In this document: positions 9,776 to 20,619 of the stretch, piece by piece
How the letters are laid out: each line of letters starts with the position of its first letter
Position numbering within the stretch: the stretch's first letter is position 1
Assembly (NCBI GenBank): GCA_030280995.1
Contig: JASXTE010000016.1
Coordinates: forward strand, 10,439,001-10,503,000
DNA from: Hemileia vastatrix
Taxonomy: Eukaryota; Basidiomycota; Pucciniomycetes; Pucciniales; Zaghouaniaceae
Reading direction: 5' to 3'
Length of the DNA: 64,000 nucleotides
Notes under the pieces: generated by a model
Seen by the model: the letters and a program-made list of their open reading frames with translations, nothing else
Told to the model about the DNA's origin: nothing
Database searches by the model: none
Translations under genes and position numbers: made by a program

Positions 9776-9975
9776 TGAGCCATCAACCTTGTGTTGTATA
9801 ACAGGTAATCATGATAACATTTATTTGTTTCATGGGGTTCCTCTTGCCTATACCTGTGGAAAGTCCCAAACTTTTGTTTCTCAACTTGGTCTGCATTTTG
9901 GCTTGAGGGATTGTCATTACTTTAAACTAGTGAAATTGATATATATTAGATATTTATTTAATAATTTATGTAATT
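9776..9975 (+). other. Block conserved downstream of the Tet-like gene in all three Harbinger copies
   Basis: About 190 bp containing TTTCATGGGG.TCC.CT.GCCTA and ACCTGTGGAAAGTCCCAAAC is also present at about 19978-20165 (element B) and inverted at about 27292-27510 (element C). A 67-residue frame over it is open in A and C but shifted in B. It may be a 3' untranslated region, a last exon of the dioxygenase, or another small gene. Confidence 0.55.
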
Positions 9976-9989
9976 ATATTAAATTTAGA

Positions 9990-10425
9990 TGACTTCCACC
10001 CCTTACTTCAATAAAATTCAGGGGGGGGGGTATTGCCAAATTTTCAAATCTGACATGTGAAATTGATGACTTAGAAAAATTTTGGTGATATCCACCCCTT
10101 GCTTCAATAAAATGCAGGGGAGAGTATTGCCAATTTTTTAAAACAGATATAGAATTTTTTTGACTTGTAAATATTTTTGTGATACCCGTCCCTTACTTCA
10201 ATAAAATCCATGGGGGGTTGTGCCAAAATTTCTTATAAGACTTGTGAAATTCTTGACATGTAAGAATTTTTGGGATACCGGTAAAATGCAGGGGGTAGTA
10301 AAGCCAAATTTTCATATAAAACTTTCAAGATTCATGACATGAAAGAATTTTTGTGATACCCACCCCTTACTTCAAAAAAATCCAGGGGTGGGGGATTGTC
10401 AAATTTTCAAAGAAGACTTGAAAAT
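9990..10425. repeat. Tandem array of ~90 bp hairpin-bearing units
   Basis: Five degenerate units each contain CACCCCTTACTTCAATAAAA followed by a short spacer and AGGGG, so CCCCT and AGGGG can pair, then a GCCAAATTTTC-type tail. The array lies between the 3' ends of the convergent Tet-like and Myb-like genes, and AATAAA within each unit resembles a polyadenylation signal. Two or more units remain in element B (about 20170-20340) and, inverted, in element C (about 27120-27295). Confidence 0.85.
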
Positions 10426-10545
10426 TTTATTTAAAAAAAGAATATTTAACATTAAAATACGATATTTCAAGAAATACAGAAAATAATTGTAAAATTTATG
10501 TACAAATAAATATGAACACATGAAGTGTGAAAGAAATAAAGGAAA

Positions 10546-11949
10546 CTAGTAAACAAAAAATTTCATTAAATGTTCTATTTCTTCAACAGATTTGTTTGCT
10601 TTAATGCATTCAATCAAAAAATCTTTCTTTTTTGAACTTTCTTGGAGATCATGCTTATACTTCATCTGTTCCATTAAGTTTTGATGCTTGAGTGTTTTTT
10701 CCTTATTTTTGGATTTTTCAATACTAAGAGTTAACTCAAACTTCTTCTCCTCCAAATCTTGGGCCCTACCATCCTTCTGTAAAGAGAGCTCAAACTTCTT
10801 CTCCTCCAAATCTTGGATCCAATCATCCTTCGGTAAGGAGAGCTCATACTTCGTCTCTTCCAAATCTTGTACTCTGTCATCCCTCCTTAAAGAGAGCTCG
10901 TATTTCTTCTTTTCAAAGCTCAGAGTCTCTTTAGCAATTTCCACTTGTTCTAGAGTGAGAATAAAAATTAACATAAAGTAGAAGAAAAGCAGAGTAAAGT
11001 AATAAGAGGTATGATATCACTTACCAGCATCACGTTTCTCTAAAAACTGTTCCATCGAAGAAAAAGGTGTTTGTGATGAAGTTTCACTTTTTCGTCTTCT
11101 TTGGGAGAGGAAATTTAGACTAGTTGAAGCACTTCTCTTTTTGTTCAACGTAGCATTTTCCTCCTCATCATTGTCACTAGCTTCAGACTCAGTTGATTGA
11201 GGATCCTGGGTTTGTTCATCAGCCTTTTAAGAAATAAGAAAAAGATAAGTGAATAAAAAATAGAATTGATAAGATAAAAGAAAAAAGAAACAGACCTGAG
11301 TTAGATTTGGTTGGGTTAAATCACCTATAGGATCTACAGAAAAGCTATTTAGATATGTCTCATTCAAATGAGGGGAGGCTTGAGTGGAGGAAGAGGATGG
11401 GAAAAGATTTGCTTCGACATCATGTTTGGAGATAGGATCTTCTCCATCCAACATGTTTACAGGATTAACATCAGCTCGCTCTCCAAAAATTGCATCAATC
11501 TCTTTAAAGTAAGGACAGAAAGAATCAAGTTTATTGTCTATGGATTTTATGCCCTTAGTTATATCATTGTCGGTAATCCCAAAACCAGTGGAAGATGAAA
11601 GAGCCTTTGCCTTCTTGTATTTTGCTCGGTAATTCTTGAAGCGTTCAGACATCTGTTTAGGCAAAAGATCAATCCTTCCCTTGGTCTTATTGCGTAATTC
11701 ATTTGCCATTAGAAGATAGCCATTAACTTTTGATGCGGGGGGCCGTCCTACTTTAGTGGCATACTCAGTACCAAAACAAGAATCATAGTTAGATTTGGTT
11801 TTCAGCCAGTTGTTAAGAATGAGATGTTCATCATTTTTTAATTGAACAATCTTTGATTTCTCAGCTGAGCAGGGGAAAGAGGAAGTAGTGGGAATTGAAG
11901 AACAACTGGGTGATGGCTGCCTTTGAGAAGATCTAGGATGACGAGGCAT
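10546..11949 (-). CDS. SANT/Myb-like DNA-binding partner protein of Harbinger A
   Basis: In PIF/Harbinger elements a second, Myb/SANT-like protein binds DNA and helps carry the transposase to the nucleus and to the transposon ends. Exons 11949-11296, 11223-11025 and 10949-10546 join across two introns (72 and 75 bp, good GT..AG sites) into 418 residues without stops. Residues about 37-150 hold the predicted trihelix/SANT-like region (LKNDEHLILNNWLKTKSNYD, then GYLLMANELRNKTKGRI, then FKNYRAKYKKAKAL). The middle is acidic and contains QRRRKSE, a possible nuclear signal. Exon 3 begins a predicted coiled coil with three to four 18-residue repeats of the type KKFELSLQKDGRAQDLEE. I chose the ATG at 11949 because a preceding ATG only adds a hydrophobic stretch absent from element B. 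A decayed homologue lies at 20620-21988. Confidence 0.8.
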
Positions 11950-12284
11950 GTTATTATAAATGAAGATGAAAAGGAGCAGAAACAAGCAGATGAGATAGCG
12001 AGATGAAAAGGAGAAGAACCAAATAGATGAAATGGGGAGGAATTCTGAGCGGACAGAATGAACAGGATGGGATGAGAATGGAAGTGCCCAGCAAGGTAGA
12101 AGGCTGGGATATCCAGAAAGTTGTCCAAGATGTGGTTATGGAAAATTGAGTAAAAAAATGTTGGATAAGAGGTGAACATTGACACGTAAAGTGTCTAATA
12201 ACCCAATTATTAGCAAAAATAATTGCGGAAGATAACTGGGGTATGCAGATTATTTTCCGCAATTAATTTAATTGCGGATTGGTC
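11950..12284. promoter_or_regulatory. Right subterminal region of Harbinger A with palindrome
   Basis: Non-coding upstream region of the Myb-like gene. At 12256-12278 TCCGCAATTA and TAATTGCGGA form a perfect palindrome with an ATT loop. The half-site TAATTGCGGA also occurs near 12223 and near the left end (about 4988-4997). Element C has a related palindrome next to its left TIR. Probably transposase or Myb-like binding sites; this is inference. Confidence 0.65.
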
Positions 12285-12300
12285 AACATTGATACCCCCT
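12285..12300 (-). repeat. Right terminal inverted repeat of Harbinger A
   Basis: AACATTGATACCCCCT, the exact complement of the left TIR, followed by the ATT target-site copy at 12301-12303. Confidence 0.95.
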
Positions 12301-12382
12301 ATTAAGTACAGGAGGAAGTACTTTCAGGCTCAGCTCAAGTAAAGAGACATGAATAGCTTGATTATTCAGCTTTCTAGATAAT

Positions 12383-13723
12383 TTTAATGGTCTAGTATGA
12401 ATCATGTTGTCCAAATCCAATTAAGTAATAAAATATTATTCAATGTAATGGTCCCAGTAATTTGACCTCACTAATTATCAATGGTAGTCATCTTACAGTT
12501 GGTCCAAAAATAGAACTAATGATTTAAAACAATATTTAAAATAAAATAATATTTTTAATGATTATGTATTTTATTGGTTTTGTTATATATTTTTAAAGTG
12601 ATGTAAAAAGAATGTAGAATAAAAGCCCAAAAACCTTCTCCTTATATACCAATAAATTCATCAATGTTCCCCCTTGAGTTACCAATCCTTTACATGGCAA
12701 ATGATGCCCTAAGCTTAAATTTAAATATTCCCATCAACCCAAGGATCATCCAATAACAAAAGAAGAATCATATCACACACAAAAAATACAAGAACAACAT
12801 GTGTTAATTCATCAAAATAAGGTAAAAAACCAAAAAGAGAGTATATGTGTGAATTTCTTAAAATAAAAGACTAATTAAGGAATGAAAGGATTTAAAATTA
12901 ATCTCTAATTAAGGAGTATAAACAGAAGAAATTAAGACATTAATTATAACAAATTTATATGTGAAACCCCCATTTAAAAATGACCAATATAGCCTGAGAA
13001 ACCATTCAGAGACCCAAAAATAGGATGTGAAATGTGGGGTGACTGTATGCAGACTCTTGGCAGGCACTTTCATGGCTAATTCCTTAAATAAATAGGCAAT
13101 TTTGAGTGTGGTAGTGAAATCTGGGTGCCAATCTTGATTTTATTAATGAAATTAGTGCATATAATGAGGTCAATGCACTAATCATAAAATCAAGACACTA
13201 AATAAGCACCTCTTACCTATTTTAGCATTTTTACACATATGGAGAATACACTATGGGGTGATTTTAGTGTAAAATTAATAACTTTTCTAATAATGATGCT
13301 ATGCATGTGGGATAAATGCAGGCAGCATAACACCAGTACACAGAAGCCATTTCTGGCATAAAAAACATCAATTTTTAATATTGTTATTTTTATACACTTA
13401 AGTAGCCAAATTTATAGTCCTAGCTAAGAAAAATTAATATTTCAAAGAGCAATTTTATTATCATTACATTTATAGCACATATATAAACTTTAAGTAATTT
13501 AAAGCACATTTATTTATTATTTCACTATAATAATGAAAACAACAGCTTTAAGACTGCTTAAAAATATGTAACCTTATTTATAAGGGTTTTAAGATTTCCC
13601 TAAGATATTCCAACTTAATATTAAGTACATTAGACCTATAAAAGGTGGATATATGCATGTATTTAAATTATTATAATGGCATATATTTTATTAAATGATT
13701 TATTTCACTTATGTATACATATT
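12383..13723 (-). mobile_element. Distal part of a gypsy 3' LTR, split by Harbinger B
   Basis: The start of this minus-strand LTR is clear at 22392-22299 (TGTCAGCC, then a match to the ACTGAGTA part of other LTRs here), where element B is inserted. By position the rest should continue left of 13721. Support on this side is weaker: near 12383-12395 the complement contains ATACTAGACCAT, resembling the ends of the LTRs at 18903 and 34233, and GGGACCATTA occurs as in those ends. The far border is approximate. No genes are visible here. Confidence 0.4.
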
Positions 13724-13806
13724 AGGGGTATCAATGTAAAGGGATTGGAAATTAGGGATGAAGACTTTTTTTTACTGGGATCAGAACTTATTAATTGGGG
13801 AAGATT

Positions 13807-13838
13807 CTTATCCACTAGCCCCAGGGCTAGTGGATAAG
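13807..13838. repeat. Perfect subterminal palindrome of Harbinger B
   Basis: 15 bp arms CTTATCCACTAGCCC and GGGCTAGTGGATAAG separated by CA, at the same distance from the TIR as the near-perfect copy in element A. Confidence 0.9.
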
Positions 13839-14120
13839 GATTGCACAATAATGCATTATCCCACCTCTTATACCCCAATTTCCATTCCTAATTCCTGATC
13901 CCAAACTCATCACATTCATGATTGATTTGTAAGAAGGTCACATGAAATACAATTGGGGATTTCATCCTTATGTCTCTTGTCACTCTATGCTACTTAATTT
14001 TGGTGGTTAACACATAAAATTTTTTTATATCTACACACCCCACCATCTCATCTGGTGGAAAATTCCCACTTCTCACTCATCACCTAATCCTTCAACCAAC
14101 AAAATTCTCTACCAAAAATA

Positions 14121-15374
14121 ATGAAGAACCTCTCTACTAGAAAGAGACTTCACACAGCTATGAATGCTGTCACTTTAACTTTAGCTTCTGACTCTGATTC
14201 TGACTCTGGTTTGGAAGGAACTTTAGCTTATATGTCTTTTCTTTCCATAAAGTGTTAAATCATACCAAGGGGGCCAAATATTTATCATGATCCCAGATAT
14301 GATCTTGCCTCAATTCTTGAAATCCCTCATTTAAACTTCTTCTGATTCTATTTTGAAACTTTCTCAACTCATCTCTGATCATCCTATATTTCATAATAAT
14401 TCCTATAAAAAAAGCATAATCCTTCCTTTCAACTTGCTGTCTCACTATGTTGCTTTGGTTCAAATGGAAATGGTGCTGCTGTAAGATGTTTAGATAATCT
14501 TCTCAACATAGGGTATGGTACCATCACTTAATACACCAATTGCTTTATGATTGATATCCTTTCTCTCAAGTCTCAATCATTTGCTTGGCCAACTCCACAA
14601 CAGCAACTTGAATCCTCTCAAGTAATTCAAGCAGAAGGTTTCCCTGGCTGTGTAGGTTTTGTTGATGTTAAAACTATACCATCGAGCCAAAAGCCTTCTC
14701 ATGATGGTAAATATTATTTTGATTGCAAAAAAAAGGTTTCTTCAAAATTTTCTGCAATTTCTCTTCATTAATGTAATAAATTTTTATCTTCTCTCTAAAT
14801 ACTCTATTACCATTCAACTTGTGTGCAATTTCAATAAAATTTTTATTGCTTTTCATGGTGGCTTTTCTGGCTCTTTTCATGACTCTTTCTTCTTCCAAAA
14901 AATAATAATTTCTCAAAATCCTGACTCATACTTTGATGAATCTCAGTACCTCCTTGCAGACTCAGAATATGCAAGTGGAAAGTAAATTATACCTGCTTTC
15001 AAAGGCGCAGATTTTGAAAATGACCCAAAATAACTTTTAATTATCATCTTGAACAATCAAGAGTACTAATTGAACATGTTATTGGTATATTAGGGAAGAA
15101 TTTCTAGTCTCCAGGAACTCAGAATCCAATTTTAAAAAAAAATTTGGAAATCAAAACTGCAAATTATTGGATAGTGAATTTTGTTATACTACACAATATC
15201 CTAACTGATTTAAAGGATGAGTGGAATGATCTTTATGAAGTAGAGGATCCCAAACCTGCACCAGCTCTCCCCTCCCTTGAATCACAAAACGTCCTTACCA
15301 CCAACATACACTATCTCATTATTCCAATCACCTTCCAACATTTTGAAACACAATCTTTTAATTTTTTTTTTTAA
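14121..15374 (+). pseudogene. Harbinger transposase pseudogene (element B)
   Basis: Starts MKNLSTRK, as in element A, but has a stop after about 45 codons, several frameshifts and small deletions. The first catalytic region reads GFVDVKTI (the Asp is kept, the following Gly is lost), the second LLADSEYAS, and the third region has frameshifts around IEHVIG. The 63 bp intron of the A copy is present but its acceptor TAG has become TAA and a stop lies inside. Not functional. Confidence 0.88.
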
Positions 15375-17389
15375 ACTCTGCAAATTTTCAACTTGTCTGC
15401 TATATTCACTTGGTTTGGTGTTTTTTATTTTGCATATTCACTTTTATTTTGAATTTACATTAAATGTCTTTTTTTTGGATGTCTCTTTTTTTCATACACC
15501 AGCTCAACATGAAATTGCACTTTTTCTGCAATTGCATAATTTTTCACTGTTTTTTTATTCAACCCTCATATCCTTTTACTCCTTTCCTCAAAAATCCCTC
15601 AAACAATTTGGTCTCATTTATTTTCTCTTCTCATCTCTCCAGGTACATAATTTTATTCAATTTTTTATAATTGTTTGTTTGCTAATTATGAAAAAAAAAA
15701 TTCTGTTTTTTTTTCTGCAATTTTTATTTTTTTAAGTGGTTCTTTTTTTAGTTTTGAAGGTCAAATTGAATCTTTTTTTTTTCTTTCCCTCCCTATTTTC
15801 TCTCTTTTTTTCCTCTCCATCCTACTCTTTATCCTCCTTGGCCTAGTCATTTTCCCCACATTCACCTCTCCTTGGCATGGACATATCCCCCCCTCAACCC
15901 CCCCTACACTCACTTCAACCCTCCCTGGTCCTCCTCAAATACCCCTCCATATCCCCCTACCCCCCTTCTCATTGTTTGTTTAAAAACAATTGACTTTTTT
16001 TCCATGAGACTAACTCAATAGGGTCAAAAAACATCTAAAGAAGACACAGCCATTGCCATATATTAATTTGATGGTAATGCTGTTAATATTTATCTTGTTA
16101 ATGAATAACTCTTCTTAGAGTGAGTGCAATCTTCAAACTAACTTATAGTACCTGAGTAGTTGAAATTGATGGCATATACTAATATGAACCACAAGTAATA
16201 TCAAATCTAAGGATTGGAAATTCTGTTGTATAAAAATTATTGGATCTTTGAATAATACTAAATGCTTAAACTTTTTTGACTGGTGATTCATGAAAAATCT
16301 TTTTAAGTATCTCCATCACCTCCACCACCATTGTGATCTAATCCCCACTTAACACCCTTCTTGGCTGCATCAAAGAAAGCTCCAATTGAAAAAGGATCTG
16401 GAACTTTTTTGTCCTGCTCAGATTGAAAGGGTCTCTGATGAAAAAGAAAAATAAGCATCAGTATTATAATAACTTGTAACAAGTTTTTTATACATCCACA
16501 AGATGAGAAATTTTACACACCTGTCTCTATTGTCTAACAGCTCAGTACCTTCAAACTATTTCACTTTAACACCTAGTTGAAATCAATCATTGCACAAAAT
16601 TTTTCTGATTCACTCTTCAGTTCCTCCCCTTTACTTCTCATAATCTGCAGTTTTACCACCTTTTTTGTATATTGCTGCAGCTACTGAACTTCCAATCAAT
16701 GATGGCTTTTTATAAAGATTTTAGAAATTGTCATCTCCAAAGCTTTTTGAATAGATTTCTTGATTGAAAAGTCAGTAATCAATCATGGCATCATTTCTTA
16801 ATGTAGGCTTAGCCAATTCTAATGCAATCTTCTTGCTAATATCATGACTCTTAATTCAAGAAAGCACTTGCACCCATTTTTTTTACCCATATTTGCAATT
16901 TGCATTTCTCAATCTTTTTCATTTCTTTGTTCTTGACATATTTCATCTCTTTCTTGGGATGCCTCTTTGTCTTCCTCTTCATGTACATTGGAGAGGTTTG
17001 AGGGGGGTTTTTTGAGGTGTTTTTGTGAGGGTTTGGGGGGTTTTGGAGGTAGTTTGGTGTGGGATTCAGAGATGTCTTACCAGGGAAGAAAGGGGACCAA
17101 TGAGAGAGAAATTGACAGAAAATCTCTACATGGACTGATGAGGGAGCCCTTAAAAAATTGACAGAAAAGTTTTACAACTTCTTTTAACATTAATCTTTTT
17201 TTATATTTTTTTCTGTGCAGAATTAACCAAAAGAATTCCTCAAATTCAAGTAAAGTAATAATTTTTTTTATTAATTATTTGCAGCAAATTTTTAAGTTCT
17301 TTTAATTTAAATTTTGTGAATTTTTATTTATTTTTAAAACAAAATTTTGACCTTTTTTTAAACATTAAAAATTTTTTTTAGAAAAAAAA
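15375..17389. other. Internal non-coding region of Harbinger B
   Basis: T-rich and pyrimidine-rich sequence matching the A element downstream of its transposase, including the left half of the C-rich minisatellite (about 15780-15970). The complementary G-rich half seen in A was not found. 16000-17160 has no counterpart I could recognise in A and no convincing gene. Confidence 0.55.
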
Positions 17390-19905
17390 ATGTCTGTTTC
17401 TTCTGATTAAAGCCTTACACCTCTATTTTCACCTTTATCTTCTTTATCTTCTTCATCAAAATCTATTTCATTTCTATTTTCAAAAAAAAAAATTCAGAAA
17501 AAAAATTATGTTCCTTCTGATTTAAGCCTTGCATGTCTATCTTCATCTTTTTCTTCTTTATCATCTTATTCAATTTCTACTTCATTTCAATCTTTTTCAA
17601 AACCTTCAAAAATAAAAAATGATGATTGATCTTATGAAAATAAAAGATTTTTTTTTTAAAAATACACTTGAATATTTTATTTGGCCATATATCACCCATC
17701 TTTTCAGCCTAAGTATCCCCAGGACTGAGTAATTTTTATGTTTAGAATAAGATAACCCTAATTGCATTAAGCTTATAAGTTAAAATTATGTTTATAATAC
17801 TTATATATATGGTTATTATGCTTATATATATGGTTATTATGCTTATATATATGGTTATTATGCTTATATATATAATTATTACACTATCATAGTTTTAATA
17901 GCTTATTCATAGCCCTATAATACTTATTTAGGTGCTAATGTAGTCATAATATACTTATCTTAAGTGATATTGGGTAATTATAGACATACATAAGTTTATA
18001 TGTATGCATAAACCTCATATTCAGTGAAATATGTAGTTATTTTATGTATATATAGGTCTATATGTGGGTTTAAACCTTTAAATAGCCTATAAGCTTTATT
18101 TTCCTGCTTATTTTAGGGCATATGGATGTATTCAATTGACTCACCATTCCTAGATAAGCATATACACCTTTTTCAGGGGCATATATCCTGTTTGGGCAAC
18201 TTAATCTGCTTCCTTTAATGAATTTTCACAGATTTATGGGTTGGGATATGATTACTGGGTTAATATGGTTTCTTGGGGATGTAATTGGGGGCTTGGAAAG
18301 TTGATTTGGTTCCTTTATATGCTTTGAGTTTCATCTTATTCTCTTTGGATGAGTTATTTTACCTGTTTCCTTTTGGTATCCACTTTTATCTGTTTTCTCT
18401 ATTTATGGTATGGGTGTATGATATCATTAATTTTAATTGAGGGTCCTAACTGGAGTTCTGGGTGTTGAGACTTTTTGAAGTGGATGCCATGGGGAGGTTG
18501 TTAACCCTCACAGCTCTGTAATAGCCTTTAATAGCATTGAAATCAGTTGCATTGAAGGTTTTTGCACTCCAGTGGATTTTGGTATAAGGGAGAATTTGAC
18601 AGGTTATTATACATCAATTACCTACTACAACTCAAATAAACATAATAAAACAATTATTAACATATATAAATATATTTTAAAGCCTTTAAAAATTAATATT
18701 ATCTTTATATTAGCAATAAATATATTTTATTAGCCTATTTTCCGCCAATAGTCTGCACCAATCCAAACATTGTGAGTTAAAATTGAGAATAACTACTTTA
18801 TTATTCTTCCCCTGAGTTTTAATCTATAATTAATTTAATATTAATTAATGGGACCATTAATGTTTAATATTAAATCATACTTAAATACTAGCATACACTG
18901 ACACATCAAGTATTATGAAACTAAAGTCAACAAAAAAATAAATATCCCAAGAATTCACTTGAAGATATTAAATATATAACCAAATTAGGAGGCAATGAAA
19001 TTAATTCTGTAATAAGTAATACTTTTAACCCTCAATTTATTTAAGAAAATCATTTATTTGATGGAGTAAAAGATGAATCCTATATTCAACTATCCAATTT
19101 CATTACAACACTATATCAAATGGCTTTGCTTTGCCTACCAATAAGGAATTAGAATTTTTTTTGGTGGTATCATGATTGGTTTTGGATGGATACCAGGCTT
19201 TATTAAATTTTATTCTCTTGTTAAGTCTAATAATTTGTATTTTTTCACTCTTAGTATAGTTCACTCCTTTTAATTCTATAGGCATCTATTCTTTGCTCAA
19301 AAATTTATCTAAAGTGGAAATAGATAATGATTTTTGAAAATGTGACTCTTTACCTTCCTTCCTTTATTCTCTTGCTCTTTGCCTTTAAAAACCCTGAAAT
19401 AAAGCCTTCCAAAAAATCACAAAATTGAAACTAAAGTAGGAATACCATATTGGTGTGATTCTAAATGGGAAGAAATCAGAAATGAATATTTATTGTTTTC
19501 AAATGTTATAATAACTTATTAAGGATTTCATAACAAGATACATACCAATTCAAATGATTACAATTATCTTACTTTGGGGATCTTCTCTTATATAAATCCT
19601 ATTACTGAACACCCTGTTCCTTCACCCGATAAAATCAAACAACATGGGTTATACTTCCCAGATCATAGGTGTATAATTGATTTTGGATTAGGAAATGGAA
19701 GTATCTAATCTTTTTAGAACTCTTCTCACAATAATCACCAGAAAAAAAATCCTCCAGGTTTGGAATCTTGTCACAACTTTAATCATTTTTGCTGCTCCTT
19801 CCAATTAAGTCAAAAGCTAATCCAAAGAATTAACAAGGTAAAAAAAGAAAAAGTAATAAATTTAATAAAACTTTAGTTAGATCAAAAAAGTATGGTGATT
19901 TGTAA
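17390..19905 (+). pseudogene. Tet/JBP-like dioxygenase pseudogene (element B), split by a solo LTR
   Basis: Homologous to 8446-9695: Ser-rich start at 17390, then LTR 17702-18903, then the family segments GGIMIGFGWIPGF (about 19160), GFHNKIHTN (19526-19549), LYFPDHRCIIDFG and the tail RSKKYGD near 19880. Multiple stops and frameshifts. The iron motif HxD reads H-T-N here, which would abolish iron binding. TGG is kept where the A copy has its second stop. Confidence 0.75.
17702..18903 (+). mobile_element. Solo LTR (~1.2 kb) inside Harbinger B
   Basis: About 1.2 kb related to the LTR at 33055-34233, with the same start (TCAGCC, then a CCCAGGACTGAGTA-type stretch) and the same end (CACTGACA). 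Flanking CATCT (17697-17701) and CATCA (18904-18908) look like a slightly mutated 5 bp target duplication. The first G of the TG end has mutated. No coding sequence. It contains a 21 bp unit, TATATATATGGTTATTATGCT-like, repeated about four times at 17801-17877. Confidence 0.8.
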
Positions 19906-20373
19906 ATTCATTGAATCTTTTTGATTATTTCATAAAATTTTAATTAATAAATCTGAAATTTCAGTTTGCTAAACTAAAGTAATGAGCCAACAACTTTGTA
20001 TTGTATAAACAGTAATTATGACAAAATTAAATTGTTCCATGGGGACTCCTCTAGCCTACACCTGTGAAAAGTCCCAAACTTATTTTCTAGACTTGATCTG
20101 CATTTTAGCTTGAGGAATTTTCATTACTTTAAAACTAGTAAGTGAGATTTATCTTATTTATTAATTTACGGAATTATATTAAATTTTGGTGATTTTCACC
20201 ACTTACTTCAATAAAATGCAACGGAGGGTACTGCCAAATTTTCAAATCTGACATGGAAAATTGATAATTTAGAAAAATTTAATGATACCCACCCTTTGCT
20301 TCAATAAAATGCAGGGGAGGTTTTTTCCAAATTTATCAAACAGATATAGAATTTTGTTGATGTAGCTATATTT

Positions 20374-20545
20374 AGAAATCCAAATTGGTGGTGATGTGAT
20401 AAAATTATTTTGGTGAAAAAAATCAGGTAAAAAGTGCTGATTTGAGGTCATAACTGACACCCATTTTTGAAATAAGTGATTTTTTTGCAATATTTAAGTG
20501 CTGATTTGCTTTGAAATCCACACTTGAGTTAGAAGTTACACCCAC
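20374..20545. mobile_element. Fragment of element-C-type Harbinger end inside element B
   Basis: The stretch AAAAGTGCTGATTTGAGGTC, the following ACTGACACCC and GATTTGCTTTGAAATCCACA match the right end of element C (about 30655-30690 and 30895-30990) but not element A. It shows that the two Harbinger subfamilies have recombined or been nested. The terminal GGGGG is not preserved. Confidence 0.65.
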
Positions 20546-20619
20546 TAATGATGGATTGAGTAATGAAAAGAATGAAATTATGAACAAATGAAATATGAAT
20601 GGAATACAAAAAATCATAA

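Larger units (their letters stand above)
4920..12300 (+). mobile_element. PIF/Harbinger DNA transposon A (7.4 kb, structurally complete)
   Basis: The ends are perfect 16 bp inverted repeats, AGGGGGTATCAATGTT at 4920-4935 and its complement at 12285-12300, flanked by ATT at 4917-4919 and 12301-12303, a 3 bp target-site duplication as expected for PIF/Harbinger. Inside are a DDE transposase (5300-6559, plus), a Tet/JBP-like dioxygenase gene with two stops (8446-9695, plus) and a SANT/Myb-like protein (10546-11949, minus). The transposase and Myb-like genes have no stops, so the element may have moved recently or still be mobile. Palindromes lie close to both ends, and large low-complexity arrays fill the space between the genes. 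A TA duplication with TIRs starting at GGGGG is an alternative reading of the borders. Confidence 0.93.

Noticed and set aside
16967..17161. 64-residue Gly-rich frame in element B
   Set aside because: Low-complexity G/T-rich sequence, no homologue in element A.
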